Source: Candidatus Izemoplasmatales bacterium (lineage in GTDB: Bacteria; Bacillota_I; Bacilli_A; Izemoplasmatales; Hujiaoplasmataceae). Taken from it: a stretch of 5,662 nucleotides of DNA. The notes below the pieces were generated by a model. The model saw only the letters and a list, made by a program, of their open reading frames with translations. It was not told the origin of the DNA and made no database searches. The DNA is taken from NCBI GenBank assembly GCA_028702245.1, contig JAQVPE010000066.1:1-5662 (forward strand). Direction: 5' to 3'. Below are positions 1 through 5,548 of this stretch, in pieces (the first letter of the stretch is position 1; every line of letters starts with the position of its first letter). Both the position numbers and the translations under genes were made by a program.

Positions 1-2
1 CG

Positions 3-86
3 ATCAAGGATCAGGATTCGATAGCTGTTTGCGATGACCGTGGTCTTCCGATGGTCTTCACCGGAATCAGGCACTTCAAGCATTGA
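3..86 (+). CDS. purH: PurH C-terminal end (bifunctional AICAR formyltransferase / IMP cyclohydrolase), partial
   Basis: Only the last 27 codons and the TGA stop are in the window; the gene starts upstream. The translated tail ends in MVFTGIRHFKH, the conserved C-terminal signature of PurH (E. coli PurH ends in a similar MRHFRH). From family knowledge, PurH carries out the last two steps of de novo IMP synthesis in the cytoplasm: formylation of AICAR and closure to IMP. Its TGA stop shares a base with the purD ATG (TGATG), so the two are translationally coupled parts of one pur operon. The use of TGA as a stop argues against a mycoplasma genetic code. The identification rests on a short stretch but is strengthened by purD next door. 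Confidence 0.9.
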   Translation: MKDQDSIAVCDDRGLPMVFTGIRHFKH

Positions 87-1306
87 TGAAAGTGTTGATA
101 ATTGGCAGTGGCGGCCGAGAACACGCATTGGTGCGAAAAATACGCCACGATGATCCGAGTGCGCAAATCTATGCCATCCCCGGCAATCCCGGCATTGCCC
201 AGGAAGCTAATTGCGTCCATCTTCCATTGAACGATCTAAGTGTGTTGGTGGAATTCGCTAAAGAAAATGCGATCGATTTGACATTCGTGGGGAGCGAAGA
301 ACCGCTGTCGCGCGGAATCGTCGACTTGTTTCTTGAGGAAGGATGCCCGATCTTCGGTCCCACAAAAGCCGCCGCCAGAGTCGAATCATCAAAGCTGTTC
401 GCCAAGGAAATGATGATGAAATACAACATTCCAACAGCCTCTTACAGAGCATTTTCCGACTCTTGTTCCGCAGAGGATTACATTATGACAAAACCGTGCC
501 CGATCGTTATCAAGGCAGACGGGTTGGCGGCTGGAAAAGGTGTTGTAATCGCATTAACAAAAGAAGATGCAAACAAGGCCTCAATCGAATTGCTAAAAAA
601 ACATCATTCAATTGTGATCGAAGAATTCTTAGAGGGAATCGAATTCTCGCTGATGGCCATGGTCCACGAAGACAAAGTCGTGCCCCTGGCCATCGCTCAG
701 GATTATAAACGTGTCCATGACAATAATCAGGGACCAAACACCGGCGGGATGGGAGCTTATAGCCCGGTTCCCCAAATATCACGGTATGTCATCGATAAAG
801 CCTTGAAATCGATCATGATTCCCATCGCTAAAGCCCTAGTCAAGGAGAACACTCCGTTCACCGGCATTCTTTACGGAGGACTGATGTTGACCAGATCCGG
901 GATCAAGGTCATCGAGTTCAATGCCAGATTCGGCGATCCCGAAACGGAAGTCGTTTTGGCGAGGATGCGGACCAAACTGATACCGGCGATTCAAAAACTG
1001 CTTCAAAAAAAGCCGCTAAAGTTGAACTTTTCCAGAAAAGCGGCTGTGGGAGTGGTGCTTGCGAGCAATGGCTATCCTGGCAAATATACATCCGGTAAAC
1101 AAATCAATATTTCTCTTATTGACCCGCTGCTTTTGCATATGGGAACCCAGATAAGAGGCTCAAGAATCGAGACAGCCGGAGGCAGGGTCGCCATCGTGGT
1201 CGCAAAAGGACAAACACTTCAAGAAGCACGCCAAGAGGCTTACCGAAAAGTTGAGTCGATCACAAGCAATGAGTTGTTCTATCGCAAAGATATCGCCCTT
1301 TTTTAG
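86..1306 (+). CDS. purD: Phosphoribosylamine--glycine ligase (GAR synthetase) PurD
   Basis: PurD joins 5-phosphoribosylamine to glycine with ATP, the second step of de novo purine synthesis in the cytoplasm. The 406-residue protein has the usual family length (about 420). The N-terminal domain opens with MKVLIIGSGGREHA, followed by PGNPG at 32-36. The ATP-grasp domain shows KADGLAAGKG at 143-152, NTGGMGAYSP at 218-227 and the metal/ATP-binding NARFGDPE at 279-286. The C-terminal domain is complete. I chose the ATG at 86 because it gives the canonical N-terminus and overlaps the purH TGA; a TTG one codon earlier (83) adds only one Met. No separate SD is needed if translation is coupled to purH. 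A strong terminator follows 11 bases after the stop, so purD is probably the last gene of the operon. Confidence 0.98.
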   Translation: MKVLIIGSGGREHALVRKIRHDDPSAQIYAIPGNPGIAQEANCVHLPLNDLSVLVEFAKENAIDLTFVGSEEPLSRGIVDLFLEEGCPIFGPTKAAARVESSKLFAKEMMMKYNIPTASYRAFSDSCSAEDYIMTKPCPIVIKADGLAAGKGVVIALTKEDANKASIELLKKHHSIVIEEFLEGIEFSLMAMVHEDKVVPLAIAQDYKRVHDNNQGPNTGGMGAYSPVPQISRYVIDKALKSIMIPIAKALVKENTPFTGILYGGLMLTRSGIKVIEFNARFGDPETEVVLARMRTKLIPAIQKLLQKKPLKLNFSRKAAVGVVLASNGYPGKYTSGKQINISLIDPLLLHMGTQIRGSRIETAGGRVAIVVAKGQTLQEARQEAYRKVESITSNELFYRKDIALF

Positions 1307-1317
1307 GGAAAAAGATA

Positions 1318-1350
1318 AAAAAAGGGATAACTGGAATCCCTTTTTTGTTT
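1318..1350. terminator. Bidirectional Rho-independent terminator between purD and the membrane protein gene
   Basis: AAAAAAGGGAT (1318-1328) pairs perfectly with ATCCCTTTTTT (1336-1346) around a 7-base loop. The 3' arm runs into a T tract, ending purD transcription. Read from the other strand, the A-rich 1309-1323 becomes a T-rich tail, so the same hairpin can end the convergent gene whose stop lies at 1366-1368. Confidence 0.9.
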
Positions 1351-1365
1351 GCTTTAGTAGCTATA

Positions 1366-2076
1366 TTATGATTTTAGGTACTGTTTATCCCTAATTGGCA
1401 GACTGACGAGATTAATCAAAATAAAGATACCTATCACAAAACCAACGACCCACAACCGTTTTCCCATCCAAGAGAAAAGAAATGAGACTTCGTGGGGCAA
1501 CTCCATCAGAAACATATGGTTAGTATTCAGCAAGGGGTTGACCAAATACAATACAACGCTGATCGAAAATAAAATCGCACTCGATTTGAGAACATCTCGA
1601 TAAGTCATCCGCCAGCCTCTTATGATCACCAAATACAAATTGGCAAACAAGAACAACTCGTGATTTCCGAAATAGTGGAGATACCGGAAATGGGGAAACG
1701 AATAAGCAAGATCAGCTATCAATAGCGACATAACCGAACCGATGATTGCCCAGGGGAACACGATTTTAAACAATTTTTTGGAATCAAGAAACAATGTGAA
1801 TGCCGTAAGATACATTGATATCGCACAAAGACCAAGCGGCAACAAACTCAACATGAATCCGCTTCTACTAATTACCCAAGCATAGTGGATCCATTCCATG
1901 ACGATCATTGTAATCGCAATCGAGTAGCGGATGATTTTGTCCGCTTTTCTGTTTTCTCTAAGGTTTTTCTTGAATATAATGATAAGGATTATCAGCGCTA
2001 TCAACACAAGCACGGGATACAAGTGCGCTAATGTGAATGGCTGAAAAGTACGGTAACTTTCATCAAAGAATAACAT
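1366..2076 (-). CDS. YwaF/TIGR02206-family integral membrane protein
   Basis: This 236-residue polytopic membrane protein has roughly seven hydrophobic helices, near residues 17-35, 51-69, 76-97, 104-121, 139-152, 163-180 and 208-227. Family marks are an N-terminal F-x-x-F-T-L-x-H-L pattern (11-19), PLGLCAIS (80-87), the loop H-Y-F-G-N-H-E (134-140) and NTNHMFLMELP (184-194). These match the conserved integral membrane family that includes Bacillus YwaF. Its biochemical role is not established, and I infer none. The frame stays open further upstream, but I chose the ATG at 2074-2076 because it follows a strong GAGGTGG ribosome site (2080-2086) and lies just downstream of a good promoter. Upstream residues would also be translated from before that promoter's start point. 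The gene is divergent from the AraC-type regulator and convergent with purD. Confidence 0.8.
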   Translation of the reverse strand: MLFFDESYRTFQPFTLAHLYPVLVLIALIILIIIFKKNLRENRKADKIIRYSIAITMIVMEWIHYAWVISRSGFMLSLLPLGLCAISMYLTAFTLFLDSKKLFKIVFPWAIIGSVMSLLIADLAYSFPHFRYLHYFGNHELFLFANLYLVIIRGWRMTYRDVLKSSAILFSISVVLYLVNPLLNTNHMFLMELPHEVSFLFSWMGKRLWVVGFVIGIFILINLVSLPIRDKQYLKS

Positions 2077-2106
2077 GATCCACCTCACATATTGGCTGAT
2101 GGGAAA

Positions 2107-2135
2107 ATGATACCATTTGTGATTTGGTTGTTCAA
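2107..2135 (-). promoter_or_regulatory. Sigma-A-type promoter for the YwaF-family gene
   Basis: On the minus strand, TTGAAC (2135 to 2130) is followed after exactly 17 bases by TATCAT (2112 to 2107). Transcription would begin near 2100, giving a leader of about 24 bases that contains the GAGGTGG ribosome site. This supports the short start at 2076 over the longer open frame. Confidence 0.65.
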
Positions 2136-2154
2136 GCCGGTTATGTTTGTCTTG

Positions 2155-2183
2155 TTTACCGTCATATCCCAAAATGATATAAT
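2155..2183 (+). promoter_or_regulatory. Sigma-A-type promoter for the AraC-type regulator
   Basis: TTTACC (2155-2160) is followed after 17 bases by a perfect TATAAT (2178-2183), with a start point near 2190. This lies downstream of the first possible start at 2092, so the upstream 55 codons of the open frame would not be in the mRNA. A perfect palindrome CGCAATTGCG (2197-2206) lies just after the expected start point and could be an operator. Confidence 0.65.
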
Positions 2184-2256
2184 AATCTCGGATTCGCGCA
2201 ATTGCGGTCAAGAATATTGCTTATTGATCAGATATCATATACATGAGGTGAGTCAT

Positions 2257-3132
2257 TTGGACCAGGAAAGAAGAAAAGCGGTCAAAAGGATGCAACTCTA
2301 CATCAAGGAAAATATCGATCAGGAAATTACCTTGACGGATCTTTCGAGAGTAGCCCTGTATTCACCGTGGCACTCATCGAGAATCTTCAAGGAACTGACC
2401 GGCAAGCCAGCTTTCGACTATATCAGAGCATTGAGACTGACACTCGCCGCCAAGAGATTGAGAGATTCCAAGGATAAAGTTGTAGATGTCGCCCTGGATT
2501 TTCTGTTTGATTCCCATGAAGGCTTCACGAGAGCTTTCGCTTCTCGCTTCAACATAACCCCCAAAGCCTACCAGAGCCATCCGATTCCGATTCAGTATTT
2601 CACTCCCTATGACATCCTCATAAACGACAAAAATCAAAAAGGAGAAGAAATGGAAAAAACAAACACGATCTTTGTTCAAATCATGGATAGACCAAAAAGA
2701 AAAGCGATCATCAGACGCGGCTTAAAGGCTACTGAGTATTTCGCTTATTGTGAGGAAGTCGGTTGCGATATCTGGGGCGTCCTTACAAGCGTCAAGGAAG
2801 CCCTTCATGAACCAATCGGCATGTGGCTTGGCAAGTCGCTTAAGAAGCCGGGGACATCAATGTACGTTCAAGGCGTGGAAGTCCCATATGATTATTGCGG
2901 CGAGGTTCCACAAGGTTTCGAACTGATCGATCTCAAGGAAACAAAAGTCATTGTTTTCCAAGGCGAGCCATATGATGACGAAAACTTCCGCTTAGAAGTA
3001 GGCAAAGTCATGGAGGCAGTATCAAAGTTCAATCCCAGAGTTTACGGCTATGAATATGATGAGGACGGCTACCGCTTTCAATTCGCTCCCGAAGGCTATC
3101 GTGGTTATATTGAGGGCAGAACGGTCATATAA
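2257..3132 (+). CDS. AraC-family transcriptional regulator with C-terminal GyrI-like effector-binding domain
   Basis: The 291-residue, two-domain protein is probably a ligand-responsive regulator. Residues 7-105 hold the paired AraC helix-turn-helices: the first around 26-53 (LTDLSRVALYSPWHSSRIF), the second around 74-105 with the typical D-V-A-L-x-F-x-F-D-S and F-T-R-A-F-x-x-x-F-x-I-T-P-K-A-Y pattern. Residues 132-291 form a GyrI/SbmC-like (AraC effector-binding) domain, the Rob-type arrangement. I chose TTG at 2257 because GAGGTGA (2245-2251) sits five bases before it, it precedes the HTH domain directly, and the predicted transcript starts near 2190. The open frame extends back to 2092, but those residues have no family look. 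It faces away from the YwaF-like gene, a usual layout for a local regulator and its target; that link is inference. A strong internal ribosome site at the domain junction is annotated separately. Confidence 0.88.
   Translation: MDQERRKAVKRMQLYIKENIDQEITLTDLSRVALYSPWHSSRIFKELTGKPAFDYIRALRLTLAAKRLRDSKDKVVDVALDFLFDSHEGFTRAFASRFNITPKAYQSHPIPIQYFTPYDILINDKNQKGEEMEKTNTIFVQIMDRPKRKAIIRRGLKATEYFAYCEEVGCDIWGVLTSVKEALHEPIGMWLGKSLKKPGTSMYVQGVEVPYDYCGEVPQGFELIDLKETKVIVFQGEPYDDENFRLEVGKVMEAVSKFNPRVYGYEYDEDGYRFQFAPEGYRGYIEGRTVI
2636..2652 (+). promoter_or_regulatory. Internal ribosome binding site and in-frame ATG at the AraC/GyrI domain junction
   Basis: AAAAAGGAG (2636-2644) precedes an in-frame ATG (2650-2652) by five bases, a better start signal than the TTG of the full gene. 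Initiation here would yield a free 160-residue GyrI-like domain from the same mRNA. Related AraC-GyrI proteins often have a Lys-Gly...Met linker at this point, so the signal may be functional or only a trace of an ancestral two-gene origin. Confidence 0.5.
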
Positions 3133-3562
3133 CTCTGACATATTCAAGAAGTCATTAACCAACGAATGCGATGTTTATTTAGGTAGCTCAATTTACATTG
3201 CACTGATTAAACTCTATAGGTAATCACAAGTGCTTCAATCTAGTCCAACTCTAGTCGACTCGGGGTTGGGCTTTTGTTTACGCCTTGTGCGTCCACTAAA
3301 CACGAAACACCTATATCCTCTGTTATCCATAATATTGAAATTGTGAATCTAGATATCTCATTGTATTCAGTAGGTGATTACGAAAACTTGTACCGGAGCT
3401 ATAACTCTATACATCTATATTATTTATCTCGACATTCAGCCTTGTTGACAGGAGAAAAGGCACTTTAATACATGATTCTGTCGGCGAACTCTCTGTATTC
3501 ATGATTAATACTATTCAACTTAGTCCGATATCGCATAGTCTATTCTGTCCATTTATTGTAGA
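3133..3562. other. Gene-poor stretch between the AraC-type gene and the RHS remnant
   Basis: I see no convincing gene in these 430 bases. The only open frame of any length (3274-3468, plus) starts at a TTG inside the T tract of a probable terminator, has no ribosome site and has no recognisable motif. The minus frames are broken by many stops, so no clear continuation of the RHS remnant can be followed. The stretch is probably decayed or non-coding insertion-region DNA. Confidence 0.5.
3242..3279 (+). terminator. Probable Rho-independent terminator downstream of the AraC-type gene
   Basis: AGTCCAAC (3242-3249) pairs with GTTGGGCT (3265-3272), eight pairs with one G-U, around a 15-base loop. 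The sequence continues as a TTTTGTTT tract. It lies about 110 bases past the regulator's stop. The loop is long, so confidence is moderate. Confidence 0.5.
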
Positions 3563-4075
3563 TTATCTAGGATTGGCTTCCGCCAAGTATTCATAACCTG
3601 AACTTGCTACAACCTCAAAGTTGCCATAGGCATCATAGCTGTATTTGACTAATGTGATTCCTTCAGTATCGGTAATGGCGATGATATCGCCTTCAAGATT
3701 CTTGATGTAGATTAAGTCTAAATTATTGTATGTTAATCCGATCAAGTATCCGTCCACATCATAATGATAATAGATCGTATTGGCTCCGTCTGTTTCCCTG
3801 ATGACCTTGTCGCCATCAAGGATGTAATCGGTTGTTTCATTATTTACTGTCTTTGATACCCGGTAACCTTTATCATTGTAATGGTAGGTCGTCTCTAGAA
3901 TCGTTTGACTTGTGGATTCATCGATAATCTCAACTTCTATCAGTTGACGACCTTCCCAGATGTAGTTGATAGTTTTCGTCAAAATACCTTGTTGGTACAT
4001 TTCAATCAAGATCGGGTTTCCTTGATCATCATAGGTGATCTCGTAGTCGTCTATCGTGAAATAAGTGTTTTTCAA
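3563..4075 (-). pseudogene. Fragment of an RHS/YD-repeat protein, truncated at both ends
   Basis: About 170 codons encode YD-type repeats: YEITYDDQGNP near the start, then YHYNDKGYRVSKTVNNETTDYILDG, YHYDVDGYLIGL, and IKNLEGDIIAITD with YSYDAYGN. This is the stretch just before the RHS-associated core in Bacillota RHS proteins. Complete proteins have over a thousand residues and form a secreted or wall-associated shell around a variable C-terminal toxin. Here the frame stops (ANPR, then TAA) exactly where the usual NP-x-R-Y-R-G-Y core and RYYDP motif should follow. At the other end an in-frame TGA directly precedes a TTG with no ribosome site. It therefore lacks the N-terminal export part, the core and any toxin tip, and I judge it non-functional. 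Such fragments commonly mark recombination at RHS loci. Confidence 0.82.
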
Positions 4076-4326
4076 TCAGACAGTAATAATAAACACATAC
4101 ACATACAAATCATATCATTTAGGAGGCTGAAATGCAAGCCTGATTTTGAATTCTGTAACCGATTGGAGTCGTGTAGTTAAGGGTTGAGTGCATTCTCTTT
4201 CTGTTAAAAAATATTTCAATATGTTGAAATTATTCATTGAGACTGTTTTGAAGTGATTTAAATCGCGCGAAACGTTCAAAAAGGTGTTTCTGTGAGTTGA
4301 ACATTAATTATCCGATGTAACACGTT
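4076..4326. other. Non-coding stretch between the RHS remnant and the toxin gene
   Basis: There is no supported gene here. A 40-codon minus frame (4115-4237) has an ATG but no ribosome site and no recognised motif. A good-looking SD (AGGAGG at 4121-4126) on the plus strand precedes an ATG at 4132 that is followed by only two codons before TGA, so it is probably chance or a relic. A candidate terminator for the toxin operon is listed separately. Confidence 0.45.
4206..4230 (-). terminator. Possible terminator of the mntA-hepT operon
   Basis: Read on the minus strand, ATTTCAA (4230 to 4224) pairs with TTGAAAT (4219 to 4213) around a four-base loop, followed by A and six T. It lies about 100 bases after the hepT stop. 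The stem is AT-rich with a single G-C pair, so termination would be weak. Confidence 0.4.
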
Positions 4327-4671
4327 TTAAATTTTATTAAGTATATTTGAAAATAGAGTTTCTATGTTGATAATATCGTGTTTCACGGTTTTGTAAATAA
4401 TGGTTAAATCAATTTTGCCGTATTCATGCACTATCTTATTTCTTAATCCAGTAATGCTTATCCAAGGAATTTGGTTATTCTGGATTTTAAATTCATTACT
4501 CAATCTTTTGATGCTCTCTGATATTTGGATAAACCGAAACATGATCGAGTCTAACAGCACCTCATCTTTACCTAATTCTTCTTCAGACAAGTCTTTAGAG
4601 TGTTCTATTATAAACAAAATATCATTGTGGATCTTTCTGGCGAAATATAAGTCGTTTTTCGAATTATCCAT
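4327..4671 (-). CDS. hepT: HepT-like HEPN-domain toxin (type VII toxin-antitoxin)
   Basis: The 114-residue, mostly helical protein matches the HepT (DUF86) HEPN family in size. The catalytic motif is clear near the C-terminus: R77-N-K-I-V-H82-E-Y84, the R-x4-H-x-Y form. In HepT proteins, Arg and His form the RNase site. In the best studied pair (Shewanella oneidensis HepT/MntA), the Tyr of this motif is AMPylated by the partner nucleotidyltransferase, which inactivates the toxin. All three residues are present, so an active toxin is expected (inference). The ATG at 4669-4671 overlaps the antitoxin stop by 8 bases (ATGGATAA), and an AAGGA ribosome site (4682-4686) lies within the antitoxin gene, so expression is tied to the antitoxin. 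A HEPN protein of another defence system is less likely given the partner. Confidence 0.92.
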   Translation of the reverse strand: MDNSKNDLYFARKIHNDILFIIEHSKDLSEEELGKDEVLLDSIMFRFIQISESIKRLSNEFKIQNNQIPWISITGLRNKIVHEYGKIDLTIIYKTVKHDIINIETLFSNILNKI

Positions 4672-5134
4672 AGATTTTAATTCCTTCTTTTAAGATGTCA
4701 TTTATAAGTTGAAAATTATCCTTAAGTTGATCTACTGTTAGTAAATCTACTTTTTTATGCAGTCTCGTTCTAAGTTTTTCTACCAATCCGTAAAAATCCA
4801 AACCCGATACAGATGATGCAAGAAGCAAATCCACATCACTATTCTCACGAGCGTTACCCTTAGAATATGATCCAAAAAGATAGCAGTATTCTACCTCATA
4901 GTTTTGCAATATATCATTAACTGTATCTCGAATGTCTTTGAGAGATAAAATACCTTTTTCTTCGTCAATTCTTCCATACTCAGTTAGTCTGCTTAATATG
5001 TAATCATATTTAATCGTATTAACTTTACTGATATCATTTTCATAGCTTTTGTATGACCTTAAGGAAATATTCACGGTTTTGGCTGCTTCGACTTGAGTTA
5101 ATCCTAGTTTCTTTCTTAATGATTTGATATCCAT
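4664..5134 (-). CDS. mntA: MntA-like antitoxin: Xre-type HTH fused to a minimal nucleotidyltransferase
   Basis: The 156-residue protein has two domains. Residues 3-35 form an Xre/Cro-type helix-turn-helix (L-R-K-K-L-G-L-T-Q-V-E-A-A, then SLRSYKSYEND). Residues 66-156 form an MNT nucleotidyltransferase: GS at 88-89, ten residues, then D100-V-D102, with the third acidic residue D130 in KVDLL. This is the G-S-x10-D-x-D catalytic pattern of MntA, which transfers AMP to the HepT toxin. The HTH suggests it also binds the operon's own operator (inference). I chose ATG at 5132-5134 because GGGTGGTG (5141-5148) lies six bases before it; a GTG at 5146 would leave a leader of about two bases. The antitoxin is the first gene, so it is made ahead of the toxin. 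HTH-MNT fusions with HEPN partners are known in Clostridia-type genomes. Confidence 0.92.
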   Translation of the reverse strand: MDIKSLRKKLGLTQVEAAKTVNISLRSYKSYENDISKVNTIKYDYILSRLTEYGRIDEEKGILSLKDIRDTVNDILQNYEVEYCYLFGSYSKGNARENSDVDLLLASSVSGLDFYGLVEKLRTRLHKKVDLLTVDQLKDNFQLINDILKEGIKIYG

Positions 5135-5154
5135 CTGATTCACCACCCACTTGT

Positions 5155-5183
5155 ATTATATTCTAATTGCACTTTATATTCAA
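5155..5183 (-). promoter_or_regulatory. Promoter of the mntA-hepT operon
   Basis: On the minus strand, TTGAAT (5183 to 5178), 17 bases, then a perfect TATAAT (5160 to 5155). The start point would be near 5148, placing the ribosome site at the very 5' end of a roughly 14-base leader. A TGCAC box (5168-5172) lies between -35 and -10, where a bound repressor would block polymerase. Confidence 0.7.
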
Positions 5184-5240
5184 CCCATAATGCATTAAAT
5201 GCACTTTGTTACGGTTGGGAGGTGCAACTATTGCACTTAT
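5166..5240. repeat. Operator-like TGCA(C) boxes repeated every 32 bp
   Basis: TGCAC occurs at 5168, 5200 and 5232, exactly 32 bases apart, within the shared context A-W-TGCACTT (5166, 5198 and 5230). Second TGCA boxes at 5191 and 5223 are also 32 bases apart, each nine bases before a TGCAC. GTGCAA (5222-5227) and TTGCAC (5231-5236) form a perfect dyad around CTA. The repeat units starting at 5166 and 5230 match at about 23 of 32 positions; the middle unit shares only the boxes. A 32-bp step is about three helical turns, so bound proteins would lie on one DNA face. I infer binding sites for the HTH domain of the antitoxin. Confidence 0.65.
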
Positions 5241-5243
5241 AAT
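5215..5243 (+). promoter_or_regulatory. Divergent promoter facing the IS element
   Basis: TTGGGA (5215-5220), 17 bases, then a perfect TATAAT (5238-5243). The TATAATACAA of this promoter (5238-5247) is a perfect inverted copy of the -10 region of the toxin-antitoxin promoter (5151-5160). Box TGCAC at 5232 directly precedes the -10. No convincing gene lies downstream before the IS, so its transcript is unknown. Confidence 0.5.
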
Positions 5244-5403
5244 ACAACATATAATGCGGTTTAGCCTTATAGCAATTTTCAATATCGACATTGTAAGCGT
5301 AGAAAAAAACCAACAATGGGGTGCACGTAGCAAAAAAAACAAAGAATCTGTCCTTCACCGCGATTCCGCATCTTCTTAACTTAGGGTCTGTTGATTTTCC
5401 CGA

Positions 5404-5522
5404 CTTTTATAGTTGAGAATCGATCGGAATTAATTTCCTTCTAGTTTACTACAAATGAAGTCGTCATCGAAACCGCAAGAAGCGGGGAATAGATGACGAT
5501 TTTTCTTATAGAACTATAAAAG
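5404..5522. repeat. Perfect 11-bp inverted repeat enclosing the IS leader
   Basis: CTTTTATAGTT (5404-5414) and AACTATAAAAG (5512-5522) are exact inverted copies about 97 bases apart. They enclose a second hairpin (5458-5502). Transcripts entering from outside would contain both arms and could fold into a nested structure just upstream of the transposase ribosome site; a transcript starting within the leader would lack the left arm. Confidence 0.6.
5458..5504 (+). terminator. Terminator-like hairpin in the IS leader
   Basis: TCGTCATC (5461-5468) pairs perfectly with GATGACGA (5492-5499), extended by a G-U and two A-U pairs. An inner stem CCGC (5473-5476)/GCGG (5482-5485) stacks inside, and the 3' side runs into TTTTT (5500-5504). 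It lies 45 bases before the transposase ATG and would stop read-through from the flanking DNA, a known self-limiting device of insertion sequences. Confidence 0.6.
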
Positions 5523-5548
5523 AATGAAAAGATTATTGGGTGATATTT

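Noticed and set aside
2077..2211. N-terminal extension of the YwaF-like protein
   Set aside because: It would start upstream of the predicted promoter; the ATG at 2076 has an excellent SD and gives the usual family N-terminus.
2092..2256. N-terminal extension of the AraC-type regulator
   Set aside because: The predicted transcript begins near 2190, the TTG at 2257 has a good SD, and the extension has no domain character.
3274..3468. 64-codon plus-strand open frame
   Set aside because: It starts at a TTG inside the T tract of a probable terminator, has no ribosome site and shows no family pattern.
3905..4180. 91-codon plus-strand open frame
   Set aside because: It lies largely antisense to the clear YD-repeat coding sequence and has no ribosome site.
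4115..4237. 40-codon minus-strand frame downstream of hepT
   Set aside because: It has an ATG but no ribosome site and covers a likely terminator hairpin; no motif was recognised.
4274..4302. GTTCAA/TTGAAC inverted repeat as a hepT terminator
   Set aside because: Only six pairs with a long loop, and no T tract follows on the minus strand; the hairpin at 4206-4230 is better placed.
5166..5262. CRISPR-like array suggested by regular 32-bp spacing
   Set aside because: The repeated boxes are only about 10 bases, the units are degenerate copies rather than repeat plus unique spacer, and they overlap two promoters; an operator array explains them better.
5209..5358. 49-codon minus-strand frame with a hydrophobic N-terminus (GTG start)
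   Set aside because: It has no ribosome site, runs through the operator boxes and the divergent promoter, and its hydrophobicity comes from poly-T tracts.
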